Source of the DNA: a bacterium
Lineage (GTDB): Bacteria > Elusimicrobiota > Elusimicrobia > Elusimicrobiales > UBA9959
Length of the DNA stretch: 64,000 nucleotides
Direction of reading: 5' to 3'
NCBI GenBank assembly: GCA_021811315.1
Contig: JAJZPF010000013.1
Span: 1-64,000, forward strand
A program made the translations under genes and the position numbers. Below the pieces are notes generated by a model. It was not told the origin of the DNA and ran no database searches. It saw only the letters and a program-made list of their open reading frames with translations. Below are positions 50,732-58,174 of this stretch, in pieces (within the stretch, counting starts at the first letter, position 1; each line of letters opens with the position of its first letter).

Positions 50732-51157
50732 ATGATCAAGAGATTTATCTGGCTGGTCCTGCTGGCCGCGGCCGCCTTCCTTGCCTGGCGCCTCGGCTAC
50801 CCTTACGCGCTTAAATACTTCTTCAGGATCTCCGGCACTGTCAGCGTGGCGCAGGAACTGCTGCCGAACCTGCCGGGAGCCAACAGCATGCTGTTTATCG
50901 TGGCGAGGAACGAAAGCGGGGTCCCGGTGGCCGTTAAAAAGGTGATCAGCCCGGTTTTTCCCGTTAAATTCGAGATGACCTCCTCCAATTTGATCATGCC
51001 GGACCTGCTGACCCGGATGGTCTACCTTGACGCGCTCGTCAACACCCACGGCCAGCTTGGAGTCTTGCGCAGGGGCGACCTGAAAGGAACGCGCCAGGAC
51101 CGCGTCAGGTTCATCAGCAAGAACATCGAAATAACCCTGGACTCAGCCCAAAAATAA
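50732..51157 (+). CDS. CcmI/CycH C-terminal-like anchored protein
   Basis: The 141-residue product has an N-terminal helix (FIWLVLLAAAAFLAWRLGY) and a periplasmic-type domain. The segment LFIVARNESGVPVAVKKVISPVFPVKF...IMPD...GVLRRGDLKG resembles the C-terminal domain of cytochrome c biogenesis protein CcmI. No other cytochrome c maturation gene is nearby, and the TPR part of CcmI is absent. There is no Shine-Dalgarno; TAAAAT lies 7 bases upstream of the ATG, suggesting a leaderless start. The function is inferred from the domain pattern only. Confidence 0.6.
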   Translation: MIKRFIWLVLLAAAAFLAWRLGYPYALKYFFRISGTVSVAQELLPNLPGANSMLFIVARNESGVPVAVKKVISPVFPVKFEMTSSNLIMPDLLTRMVYLDALVNTHGQLGVLRRGDLKGTRQDRVRFISKNIEITLDSAQK

Positions 51158-51189
51158 AACCCGGGACCGCCTTGCGGCGGATCCCGGGT
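51153..51189 (-). terminator. Terminator for the 56-residue ORF
   Basis: CCCGGGACCGCC (51160-51171) pairs with GGCGGATCCCGGG (51176-51188) with one bulge. On the minus strand it is followed by TTTTATTTT. It lies between two converging genes. Confidence 0.8.
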
Positions 51190-51207
51190 AATCTGCTGAA
51201 CTTCCGG

Positions 51208-51378
51208 TTATCTTTTGAACTGCGGCTTTTTACCGTTCGAAAGCGAGAAAAGCCAGATCAACTTATCCGTGGATTTCATCAGGTTGTCCCAGTTTTTCTC
51301 CAGTTTCGGCAGCTTTTTCCCTGGTTTTTCAACCTTTGTGTCTTTTTCGTACTCTTTAGTGATCTCTTCCCAAGTCAT
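51208..51378 (-). CDS. Small basic protein, 56 residues
   Basis: Not in a known family. The 56-residue product MTWEEITKEYEKDTKVEK...PKLEKNWDNLMKSTDKLIWL...KPQFKR is charged, with one amphipathic or hydrophobic stretch (KLIWLFSLSNG). Nine Gs (C9 at 51382-51390 on the plus strand) immediately precede the ATG and serve as the ribosome binding site, and a strong terminator follows. The surroundings support a real gene, but no function can be given. Confidence 0.6.
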   Translation of the reverse strand: MTWEEITKEYEKDTKVEKPGKKLPKLEKNWDNLMKSTDKLIWLFSLSNGKKPQFKR

Positions 51379-51451
51379 ATTCCCCCCCCCGTTTATTTAA
51401 CCCCTCGCGATATTGTACAACATGGCCGCGAAAAGCCAAGTGCCGAAGGAC

Positions 51452-51682
51452 CTACCAGCCGAGGGTCCTTGAGACACCCATGTAAACCAGCACCCCGCCT
51501 ACAAGCAGCAGCAGGAAGCCCCAGTTCTTCCGGTGCAGCGCCACGTAGGAATCGTTCAGGAAAGTTTCTTTGATCAGGCGGTTGACCCGCTCTATGATCC
51601 CGGGCTTGTAAATATAGCCCAGGCCGAGCAGGATAAAGAGCAGGCCGAAAAATATTTTAAGGTACGGGCTTATTTCATTCAT
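51452..51682 (-). CDS. Small membrane protein, 76 residues
   Basis: Not recognised. Two hydrophobic helices (residues 8-25 KIFFGLLFILLGLGYIY and about 54-70 GFLLLLVGGVLVYMGV) flank a basic loop (KPGIIERVNRLIKETFLNDSYVALHRKN). It would be an inner-membrane hairpin. Its start overlaps the end of pth by 8 bases, so the two are likely co-transcribed. Confidence 0.65.
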   Translation of the reverse strand: MNEISPYLKIFFGLLFILLGLGYIYKPGIIERVNRLIKETFLNDSYVALHRKNWGFLLLLVGGVLVYMGVSRTLGW

Positions 51683-52253
51683 GATTGTAGCGGTTCATCG
51701 CGGTCTCCACGCCGTCCTCGAAAGCCGCTTTCAGCGCTTCGCAGGCCCGGTCCAGGAAATCGGGAAGCCGCCCCCCCTCTTCTTTATTGAATCCCGACAG
51801 CACGAAATTTTTACCGGGGATATTCTCGGGCCGCGGCCCTATGCCCAGCCGCAGGCGCGGCACGGCGGGCCCGAGAGCCGAAACTACCGAATCCATCCCG
51901 TTATGCGAACCTGCCGAGCCTTCCTTGCGTATGCGCAGTTTCCCGAAAGGCAGGGCCAGGTCGTCATAAGCCGTAAGCACGGCCGCCGGCGGGATCTTGT
52001 AGAAAGCCGAGAAACTCTGCACGGCGTTCCCGGAAAGGTTCATGTAAGTCTGGGGCTTCAGCAGGAAGGCTTTACGCCCGGCCGCTTCGAATTCGAGATA
52101 AAGGCCCAGGCCTTTCCAGTCCCGCCAGTTCCCCCCGGAGGCAAAGCGAGAAGCGGCGAGATCGGCCAGCATAAAGCCTATATTATGCCTGGTCTTCTCG
52201 TATTCCCTGCCGGGGTTCCCCAGCAGGGCCGCCATCTGTATCTGGTCTTTCAA
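51675..52253 (-). CDS. pth: Peptidyl-tRNA hydrolase
   Basis: Pth releases peptides from peptidyl-tRNA that drops off the ribosome. The 192-residue protein has the family motifs ALLGNPGREYEKTRHNIGFM, with the catalytic His of RHNIGF near residue 23, FLLKPQTYMNLSGNAVQ, AYDDLALPFGKLRIRKEGSAGSHNG and NFVLSGFNKEE. It follows rplY in the same direction, a common order in bacteria. Confidence 0.95.
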   Translation of the reverse strand: MKDQIQMAALLGNPGREYEKTRHNIGFMLADLAASRFASGGNWRDWKGLGLYLEFEAAGRKAFLLKPQTYMNLSGNAVQSFSAFYKIPPAAVLTAYDDLALPFGKLRIRKEGSAGSHNGMDSVVSALGPAVPRLRLGIGPRPENIPGKNFVLSGFNKEEGGRLPDFLDRACEALKAAFEDGVETAMNRYNHE

Positions 52254-52277
52254 TTAGATCCCCCGGGATAAAACAAA

Positions 52278-52315
52278 GGGCAGAAGCCGAACATGTTAAA
52301 GTCCAACTTCTGCCC
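52278..52315 (-). terminator. Hairpin between rplY and pth
   Basis: GGGCAGAAG (52278-52286) pairs with CTTCTGCCC (52307-52315). On the minus strand the stem is followed by TTTGTTTTAT. It probably ends most rplY transcripts, with some read-through into pth. Confidence 0.6.
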
Positions 52316-52335
52316 CTGTTCGCGCCAGGCCCCTT

Positions 52336-53076
52336 TTACTTCTTGGGGGCGGGCTTCTTTTCGTCGGCCTTGCCGGCCGCTCCGGCGGCGGGCTTGGCGC
52401 CGGCGGCGGGCTTGGCGCCATCCTTGGCGGCGCCCTCTTCACCCTCTTCCTTCTTGCCCTTGGCTATAACTTCGGGCTGAGCGCCTTCGGCGGCGGCCCC
52501 GGCTACGGGCTCTTCAACCTTCTCTTCCTTCGGCGCGGTCACGCTGACCACGATCTGTTCGGGAGAGTCGAGGAGTTCGGCCTTGCCGGCCTTGATATCC
52601 TTGATGCGCAGGGAATGGTTCATGTGCAGGTCCGTGATGTCCAGCTCGATCTCGTGGGGGATCTCGGTGGGCAGGCAGGAGACGTTCAGCACGCGCATGG
52701 TGTGCTCGACCAGGCCGCCCTGGACTTTAGCGCCGTAGCACTCGCCGACGAGCTTCACGGCGACCTTCACCTTGATCTTCTCTTTCAGCGAGATGCGCTG
52801 GAAGTCGAAATGGGTGTATTTGTCGGTGAGCGGGTGGCGCTGGATGGCCTTTATGATGACCGTGTCCTCGCCGTTCTCGGACTTCATCGTTATGATGGCG
52901 TTAGGGTCGTTCCGGATTATGGCGCACATGGCTTTGTAGTCCACGACGATGGTCATGGGCTTCTTGTCCTGGCCGTAGATCACGGCGGGGATCTGGTCGG
53001 CCGCCCTGTGGGCGGTAAGAGTTCCCCGGACGCCGGCTTTAATGCGCGGCGCTGCTGAAATTAATGTCTGTTTCAT
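52336..53076 (-). CDS. rplY: 50S ribosomal protein L25 (Ctc/TL5 type)
   Basis: This protein binds 5S rRNA. The 246-residue protein has the L25 domain (PAVIYGQDKKPMTIVVDYK, HFDFQRISLKEKIKV) and the C-terminal TL5 domain with LPTEIPHEIELDITDLHMNHSLRIKDIKA. A low-complexity tail of about 50 Ala/Lys/Glu/Pro/Gly residues makes it longer than usual. A strong Shine-Dalgarno GGAGGAATCGAG precedes the ATG. Confidence 0.95.
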   Translation of the reverse strand: MKQTLISAAPRIKAGVRGTLTAHRAADQIPAVIYGQDKKPMTIVVDYKAMCAIIRNDPNAIITMKSENGEDTVIIKAIQRHPLTDKYTHFDFQRISLKEKIKVKVAVKLVGECYGAKVQGGLVEHTMRVLNVSCLPTEIPHEIELDITDLHMNHSLRIKDIKAGKAELLDSPEQIVVSVTAPKEEKVEEPVAGAAAEGAQPEVIAKGKKEEGEEGAAKDGAKPAAGAKPAAGAAGKADEKKPAPKK

Positions 53077-53148
53077 CTCGATTCCTCCTGCTTAATTACC
53101 AAACTAATAAGTGCCGCATCGGAGCCCGGCTCGTCAAACGGCGGCTAA

Positions 53149-54102
53149 TCACTTAAAGAGTTCGCTTATGGACTCACCCATGTGATTGCGCTTTATGGCC
53201 TCCGCAAGGAGCGCGGCCACGGATACTACCTTTATTTTAGCACTTTTTGAGGCGTTTACGGGAATAGTATCTGTCAAAATGAGCTCTTCTATAGGGGATT
53301 TGTCTATTTTCTCGATGGCGTCCCGCGAGAGAACGCCGTGCGTGGCGGCCGCTATTATCCTGGCCGCGCCCTGGTCCTTTATGGACTGGGCCACCATGCA
53401 GAGCGTGCCGGCCGTGTCCACCAGGTCGTCGAAGATGAAGCAGGTCTTGCCCTTCACGTCGCCGATGATGTTGTACACCACGGCCTCGTTGGGGCGGGGG
53501 CGGCGCTTATCGATGATGACCAGGCCCAGGTCCAGGCGTTTGGCGAAGGAGCGCGCGCGCTCCACGCTGCCCACGTCAGGGGAAACAACGACCATGTTAT
53601 CGAATTTCCGGCCCTTGATATAATCCAGAACTACCGGCCGGCCGTAGAGGTGGTCCAGCGGGATGTCGAAGAAGCCCTGGATCTGGGCGGCGTGCAGGTC
53701 GATGGTGATGACGCGGTTGGCGCCGGCTTCGGTTATCAGGTTGGCCACCAGCTTGGCGGTGATGGCCACGCGGGGGGCGGGTTTGCGGTCGGCGCGGGCA
53801 TAGCCGTAATAAGGCATGACGGCCGTGATGCGGCCGGCGGAGGCGCGGCGCAGCGCGTCCATGAGGATGAGGAGCTCCATCAAATTGTCGTTGACCGGCG
53901 GGCAGGTGGGCTGCACCACGTAGCAGTCCTCGCCGCGCACGTTCTCGAGGATATGGGCGTCGATCTCGCCGTCGGCGAACTTCTGGACCTTGGTCTCTGA
54001 AAGCGGCACCCCGAGGATGTCGCAGATCTTCTTGGCCAACTCCGGGTTGGCATTGCCGCTGAACACCTTGAACGCGCCCCTTTTCCTCAGGTCGGGAGTC
54101 AT
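53149..54102 (-). CDS. prs: Ribose-phosphate pyrophosphokinase
   Basis: Prs makes phosphoribosyl diphosphate from ribose 5-phosphate and ATP for nucleotide, His and Trp synthesis. The 317-residue protein has the conserved FSGNANPELAKKICDILG, FADGEIDAHILENVRGEDCYVVQPT, MPYYGYARADRKPAPRVAI, the substrate-loop VVSPDVGSVERARSFAKRL and the PRPP-binding FIFDDLVDTAGTLC. It overlaps glmU by four bases; this glmU-prs pair is common in bacteria. Confidence 0.97.
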   Translation of the reverse strand: MTPDLRKRGAFKVFSGNANPELAKKICDILGVPLSETKVQKFADGEIDAHILENVRGEDCYVVQPTCPPVNDNLMELLILMDALRRASAGRITAVMPYYGYARADRKPAPRVAITAKLVANLITEAGANRVITIDLHAAQIQGFFDIPLDHLYGRPVVLDYIKGRKFDNMVVVSPDVGSVERARSFAKRLDLGLVIIDKRRPRPNEAVVYNIIGDVKGKTCFIFDDLVDTAGTLCMVAQSIKDQGAARIIAAATHGVLSRDAIEKIDKSPIEELILTDTIPVNASKSAKIKVVSVAALLAEAIKRNHMGESISELFK

Positions 54103-55493
54103 TTTGTCCTTTTTTTAAGCTGCTTTACCACCTGCCGTGCGCGCGCTATGGCAAGCGCGCCGCCCGGGACGTCCTCCGTTATGGTAGATCCGGCGGCCGT
54201 ATAAGCGCCGGCCCCGATAGTTACCGGGGCCACCAGATTGGTGTTGGAGCCGATGAAAGCGCCGGCCCCGATGACGGTCCTGTTCTTGTTGACCCCGTCG
54301 TAATTGCAGGTGATGGTGCCCGCGCCGATATTGACTTTCTCGCCCATCTCGGTGTCGCCGATATAGCTGTGGTGGTGCATCTTGGAGCCGGCGCCCAGGA
54401 CGGACTTTTTTACCTCGGCGAAATTCCCTACTTCGGCGCGGGGGCCGATGTCGGAAAGGGGGCGGAGGCGGGCGAAGGGGCCGACGATAGCGCCGGCGCG
54501 CACGCGGCTGGATTCCAGCGCGCAGGAGTATTTTATGACGGCGCCGTCGTCGATGCGGCAGTCCTCGATGACGCCGGCGGGGCCTATTTTGCAGCCGCGG
54601 CCGATGGAGGAGACGCCTTTTATGAAGACGCCGGGATAGATGACGGTGTCGCGGCCGATGACGGTGTTCTCTTCTATATAGGTATTGGAGGGGTCGACGA
54701 CGGTGACGCCGGAAGCCATCAGTTCGGCGGCCTTGCGCCGGTTGAGCATGGTGTAGGCGGCGGCGAGGTCGCCGCGGGAATTTATGCCGGTCATCTCGGT
54801 GGGGTCGGTGAGGCGGAAGGCGAGGGCCCTGCCGCCGGCGGTTATGATGTTTTCTACGGCGTCGGTGAGGTAGAATTCGCCTTTGGAGCCTTTTTTCTTG
54901 AGGTTCTTGACGGCTTTTTCGAGGCTTTTTACGTTGAAGAAGTAGGTTCCTGAATTGACTTCGCGGATGGCGAGCTCCCAGGAGTCGGCGTCGGCGGCCT
55001 CTACGATGGCGGCTACGTCGCCGGCGTGGTTGCGTTTTACGCGGCCGTAGGAGCCGGGCTCGGAGAGGTCGGCGGTCATGACGAGGCAGTCGGGGGAATG
55101 CTTTAAATAGTAGCCGAGCATTTTCTTTACGGTCTCGACCCGGAACAGGGGGGCGTCGCCGCAGAGGACCATTACGTTGGCGTGCTTGCGTATCTGCGGC
55201 ATGGCTTCCTGCACGGCGCGGCCGCTGCCTTTAAGGAGCTTCTGGCGGACGAAAACTATTTTCCCGAAGATGGCGGCTCCCAGTCTCTTGGAGAGTTCGG
55301 CTTCGACGAGGTCGGCGCCGTGGCCGGTGATGATTATTATTTTTTCGGGCCCGAGGACGGCTATTTTACGGACGGCCCGTTCGATGAGGGACATGTCGCC
55401 GAGGTAATGGAGGACTTTGGGGAGGTCGGACTGCATGCGCGTGCCAAGGCCGGCCGCCAGTACCACCGCCGCGAAACTTTTGTTTTTAGGCAT
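54099..55493 (-). CDS. glmU: Bifunctional GlmU: GlcNAc-1-phosphate uridylyltransferase and GlcN-1-P acetyltransferase
   Basis: GlmU makes UDP-N-acetylglucosamine for peptidoglycan and LPS. The 464-residue protein has the uridylyltransferase start VVLAAGLGTRMQSDLPKVLHYLG, GDAPLF and VNSGTYFF, then the left-handed beta-helix with YSCALESSRVRAGAIVGPFARLRP, SYIGDTEMGEKVNIGAGTITCNYDG and TNLVAPVTIGAGAYTAAGSTITEDVP. Both catalytic parts are intact. The UDP-GlcNAc may also feed the polysaccharide system. Confidence 0.97.
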   Translation of the reverse strand: MPKNKSFAAVVLAAGLGTRMQSDLPKVLHYLGDMSLIERAVRKIAVLGPEKIIIITGHGADLVEAELSKRLGAAIFGKIVFVRQKLLKGSGRAVQEAMPQIRKHANVMVLCGDAPLFRVETVKKMLGYYLKHSPDCLVMTADLSEPGSYGRVKRNHAGDVAAIVEAADADSWELAIREVNSGTYFFNVKSLEKAVKNLKKKGSKGEFYLTDAVENIITAGGRALAFRLTDPTEMTGINSRGDLAAAYTMLNRRKAAELMASGVTVVDPSNTYIEENTVIGRDTVIYPGVFIKGVSSIGRGCKIGPAGVIEDCRIDDGAVIKYSCALESSRVRAGAIVGPFARLRPLSDIGPRAEVGNFAEVKKSVLGAGSKMHHHSYIGDTEMGEKVNIGAGTITCNYDGVNKNRTVIGAGAFIGSNTNLVAPVTIGAGAYTAAGSTITEDVPGGALAIARARQVVKQLKKRTK

Positions 55494-55632
55494 AGTATTT
55501 AGAAAGAAAACTGAGAAAATCTAAGAAACGGATAGGACTACCCCTAAATTCTACAAAAATAGCCGCCTTCGGCGCTACGTAATGCTTATATCGAGGCTCA
55601 ACCTCAATAAGAAAGGGTTCGCGGGGCCTGTC

Positions 55633-55748
55633 GGGGGACCGGAACGCAAAACCGGCGTCGCGCACACCGTGCGCGCGCCTGCCGCTCTCGGCCTCGGCGC
55701 TTACGCAAGCCTCGGCCTCCGAGGGGCTTTTGCTTATCCGGCTCCCCC
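55633..55748 (+). repeat. Structured palindromic repeat, copy B
   Basis: This copy lies between glmU and the GIY-YIG/pilin-domain ORF. The ends GGGGGACCGG (55633-55642) and CCGGCTCCCCC (55738-55748) pair with one bulge. GCAAAA (55646-55651) pairs with TTTTGC (55728-55733). The inner hairpin is CGCGCAC (55659-55665)/GTGCGCG (55669-55675) with loop ACC, where copy A has GGCCAC/GTGGCC with the same loop. It is nearly identical in its core to copy C, which lies inverted on the other side of the ORF. The rest of the 55494-55804 gap shows no gene. Confidence 0.8.
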
Positions 55749-55804
55749 GCCACCCGCTCCTAAAGGAATGCGGAGCTGATTTTTTTAAGACAGGCTCCTG
55801 ACTA

Positions 55805-56452
55805 TTAGGTTTTGCAAAGGTCCTGCGATTTGAATTTATGAGAACAGTTTAGAACTACTGTTCCGTACAGTTTAGAGTCTGGGTTAGAGAAATATAACCA
55901 ACCACCGGTATCCGTTACGAATTGTTCGATGTTTTTGTTTTGGACGTCAATAACTTCAAAGATAGAAGCTGTTTTGGAATGGCCGGGCAGATCAATGGTT
56001 GGAATCTGATTTAGATATTTAGGCAACAAATCGCGGAGTCTGGCCGGGAATTTGCCATTAGTATCGGTTTTATAAACCTCCAAAGCACTTCTGATTGCAT
56101 GAAGGCAGGCTATAGCGCCTCGGCAGCGCTCGACGTCAGTATGTGGCACTCTCATGATTCCTCCTGATTTCGCCTGTGACAACTCTTGCCGGTTAATTAA
56201 AGCGTCTTTCTCTTTGCGGGAAAGCTTCTTGATAGCGGCTTCAAGGATTGAAGCCGCGGACCTGTCTTTTTTTCTCTTCTTCCAGACCAACTCCACCGGC
56301 CCGAAAGCGGCTGTATATTTGGCGCCTTTGCCGGAATTATGGTCGGCAATCCGCCCGGCTAGGTTATTAGTTATCCCGGTATATAAGGAACCATTGGTGC
56401 AACGGACAATGTAAACTGTCCATAATTTAGTTTTTGAAGAAGCGGCAGGCAT
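55805..56452 (-). CDS. GIY-YIG domain joined to a pilin-like globular domain
   Basis: Residues 1 to about 99 form a complete small GIY-YIG protein of the UPF0213/YhbQ type (WTVYIVRCTNGSLYTGITNNLAGRIADHN, GKGAKYTAAFGPVELVW, EAAIKKLSRKEKDALI). Residues 100-215 lack any pilin signal helix but match the globular end of the pilin-like protein at 6174-6608: AIRSALEVYKTDTNGKFPARL, IPTIDLPG and TDTGGWLYFSNPDSKLYGTVVLNCSH. An in-frame ATG at 56155 has a perfect AGGAGG 4 bases upstream, so the second half could also be made alone. The ORF is AT-richer than its neighbours and lies between inverted copies of the structured repeat. Confidence 0.75.
   Translation of the reverse strand: MPAASSKTKLWTVYIVRCTNGSLYTGITNNLAGRIADHNSGKGAKYTAAFGPVELVWKKRKKDRSAASILEAAIKKLSRKEKDALINRQELSQAKSGGIMRVPHTDVERCRGAIACLHAIRSALEVYKTDTNGKFPARLRDLLPKYLNQIPTIDLPGHSKTASIFEVIDVQNKNIEQFVTDTGGWLYFSNPDSKLYGTVVLNCSHKFKSQDLCKT
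56153..56165 (-). promoter_or_regulatory. Internal ribosome binding site and start within the GIY-YIG/pilin-domain ORF
   Basis: AGGAGG (56165-56160) lies 4 bases before an in-frame ATG (56155-56153) at the junction of the two domains. It would give a separate 116-residue pilin-domain product (55805-56155) starting MRVPHTDVERCRGAIAC. By contrast the first ATG of the ORF at 56452 has no clear ribosome binding site. Confidence 0.6.
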
Positions 56453-56472
56453 AGTAGTTGGAGCGGGCGGCG

Positions 56473-56610
56473 ATGGGACCGGGTTAGCAAAAGCCCCTCG
56501 GAGGCTGAGGCTTGCGTAAGCGCCGAAGCCGGGTGGCCGCCCCGGCCACTGCAGTGAGCGGCAGGCGCGCGCACGGTGTGCGCGACGCCGGTTTTGCGTT
56601 CCGGTCCCAT
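56473..56610 (-). repeat. Structured palindromic repeat, copy C
   Basis: The ends form a perfect 10-bp inverted repeat, ATGGGACCGG (56473-56482) with CCGGTCCCAT (56601-56610). GCAAAA (56487-56492) pairs with TTTTGC (56592-56597), and the inner hairpin is CGCGCAC (56568-56574)/GTGCGCG (56578-56584). Relative to copy B it is inverted and has an extra segment near 56530-56555 that carries its own small palindrome CACTGCAGTG. It lies upstream of the GIY-YIG ORF and about 110 bp from tRNA-Gln. Confidence 0.8.
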
Positions 56611-56720
56611 TGACGCCCGCGAACTTGCAGGCCTGCCGTTACCTTAATTATTAAGCTCTGGCAGATTTCGCTTCGCGAAGCAGCCACAGTGTCCGTAGTT
56701 ACGCAGGATAGCAAAGTCCA

Positions 56721-56791
56721 CTCCCGGGCATGGATTCGAACCATGACTGACCGCGTCAAAGGCGGTTGTGCTACCGTTACACCACCCGGGA
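56721..56791 (-). tRNA. tRNA-Gln (anticodon TTG)
   Basis: A 71-nt cloverleaf is read on the minus strand. The acceptor stem is TCCCGGG/CCCGGGA with discriminator G, the anticodon stem CCGC/GCGG encloses the loop CTTTGAC with anticodon TTG, and the T arm is ATGG-TTCGAAT-CCAT. CCA is not encoded. The structured repeat and the GIY-YIG ORF lie just downstream, on its 3' side. Confidence 0.92.
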
Positions 56792-56814
56792 ATAAAACTT
56801 AAAAACTATACAGC

Positions 56815-56847
56815 ACGAAAACCCTTCCCGCGTCCCGCGGGAAGGGT
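56815..56847 (-). terminator. Terminator of spoVG
   Basis: CCCTTCCCGC (56822-56831) pairs with GCGGGAAGGG (56837-56846) around a short loop, followed on the minus strand by TTTT. It lies about 22 bp after the spoVG stop codon, before tRNA-Gln. Confidence 0.8.
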
Positions 56848-56868
56848 GTGAACCTTGCCGCAATCGGG

Positions 56869-57177
56869 TTAGACGCCTTCGGCGAAGCCCTCGGTTTGGG
56901 TCGGGACCGGCAAGGGGCCGGCCTTCGCCATCTCTTTCTCGTACTCCTTGAGAATGAGCTGCTCGAGCACCCCGCGGAACTCGTTGTTTATAGGATGGGC
57001 TATATCCTTATAAGTTCCGTCCTTGATCTTCCTGGACGGCATGCACACGATAAGCCCGTTATTTCCGCTAACTACCTTCATGTTGTGAACCACAAAGGCA
57101 TTATCAAAGGTAACAGTGGCGAAAGCCTTAAGGCGTGCCTCGTTCCTGAGATGTATTCTAACTTCGGTGATTTCCAT
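56869..57177 (-). CDS. spoVG: SpoVG family RNA/DNA-binding regulator
   Basis: The 102-residue protein matches SpoVG along its length: MEITEVRIHLRNEARLKAFATVTFDNAFVVHNMKVV, then GLIVCMPSRKIKDGTYKDIAHPINNEFR. It is a small nucleic-acid-binding regulator kept in many non-sporulating bacteria; targets here are unknown. GGGGGAACAGT precedes the ATG. The 100-bp leader has a perfect ATCCGGC...GCCGGAT hairpin (about 57208-57226). It follows ispE, an order also seen in Gram-positive bacteria. Confidence 0.95.
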   Translation of the reverse strand: MEITEVRIHLRNEARLKAFATVTFDNAFVVHNMKVVSGNNGLIVCMPSRKIKDGTYKDIAHPINNEFRGVLEQLILKEYEKEMAKAGPLPVPTQTEGFAEGV

Positions 57178-57277
57178 ACTGTTCCCCCTATTACCGCCCC
57201 CCGACAGAATCCGGCACCCAGCCGGATATAGAACCCACTCTCAAGGTAGCGTTACACTGTTTCCACTAATTGGAATT

Positions 57278-58150
57278 CTAGCAAAATTTTGTTAAAAAAA
57301 CCCTGTAACCGCGGATACACTTCATTTCGGCGGCGAGCCGCGCGGCTTTAGCCCTGCTGCGGCAAAGGGCGAAGACGGAGGCCCCGGAACCGGACATAAG
57401 TACCGCGTCCGCGCCCGAGCCGGCCAACTTTTCCTTAGCCAGCCTCACAGCCTTGTGCTTCAGGAGGACAGGGTCCTCGAGGCGGTTGAACAACAGTTCG
57501 GAATTAAACACGCCTTTTTTCAATGACCCGGTCAGCCGCCGGAAATCCGCGAGGCGCCTTTTTATTTCAGAAGGCGCGCCCAGCTTAAGGCTGCCATAAA
57601 CTTCTTTCGTATAAACTGGAACCCCCGGATAAACCAGCACGATATAAGGAAGAGGCCCGGAGGGTTTAAGGACCTTGAGTTTCTCCCCCCTCCCGGAACC
57701 CTCGGCCATGGCGGTATCGAGCATAAAGAAAGGAACATCTGAGCCCAGCTCCGCCGCTATCGCCATCACCCGGCCCGAAGCGCTTTGCGGCAGTTTATAA
57801 AGACGAGCAAGGCCAAGCAGCGCGGCCGCCGCGTCAGAAGAACCGCCGCCAAGGCCCGCGCCGACCGGGATGTTCTTTTCCAGCTTTATCTCCACCGCCG
57901 GGTCTATAGAGAAAACTTCAAAGAACTTAACAGCCGCCTTGAAGACGATATTATCCGCCGGCCTGCCGAGGTCGCGTGGTCCGCCTTTCACGACAAGACT
58001 TATGCCGGGCGCAGGGATTTTCTTGAAAGAGAGGCCGTCGCATACGCCTATCCGCGCGAACAGCGTCGCCAGGTCATGATAGCCGTCCGGCCGGCGGCGC
58101 GTGACCTCCAGAAAAAGATTGAGCTTGGCGAAAGCTTTAATTTTAATCAT
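57278..58150 (-). CDS. ispE: 4-diphosphocytidyl-2-C-methyl-D-erythritol kinase
   Basis: IspE phosphorylates the 2-hydroxyl of CDP-methylerythritol in the MEP isoprenoid pathway. The 290-residue GHMP kinase has AFAKLNLFLEVTRRRPDGYHDLATLF, the ATP-binding KNIPVGAGLGGGSSDAAAALLGL, AAELGSDVPFF and the C-terminal VLMSGSGASVFAL. All signature residues are present. It supplies precursors for the undecaprenyl carrier used by the polysaccharide system as well as other isoprenoids. Confidence 0.96.
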   Translation of the reverse strand: MIKIKAFAKLNLFLEVTRRRPDGYHDLATLFARIGVCDGLSFKKIPAPGISLVVKGGPRDLGRPADNIVFKAAVKFFEVFSIDPAVEIKLEKNIPVGAGLGGGSSDAAAALLGLARLYKLPQSASGRVMAIAAELGSDVPFFMLDTAMAEGSGRGEKLKVLKPSGPLPYIVLVYPGVPVYTKEVYGSLKLGAPSEIKRRLADFRRLTGSLKKGVFNSELLFNRLEDPVLLKHKAVRLAKEKLAGSGADAVLMSGSGASVFALCRSRAKAARLAAEMKCIRGYRVFLTKFC

Positions 58151-58174
58151 ATGGACGATGTGTACAGAGTGGAT

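Noticed and set aside
55633-55748. Structured repeat as an integron attC site
   Set aside because: The palindromic layout is similar, but the core R'' and R' boxes typical of attC are not evident and there is no integrase.
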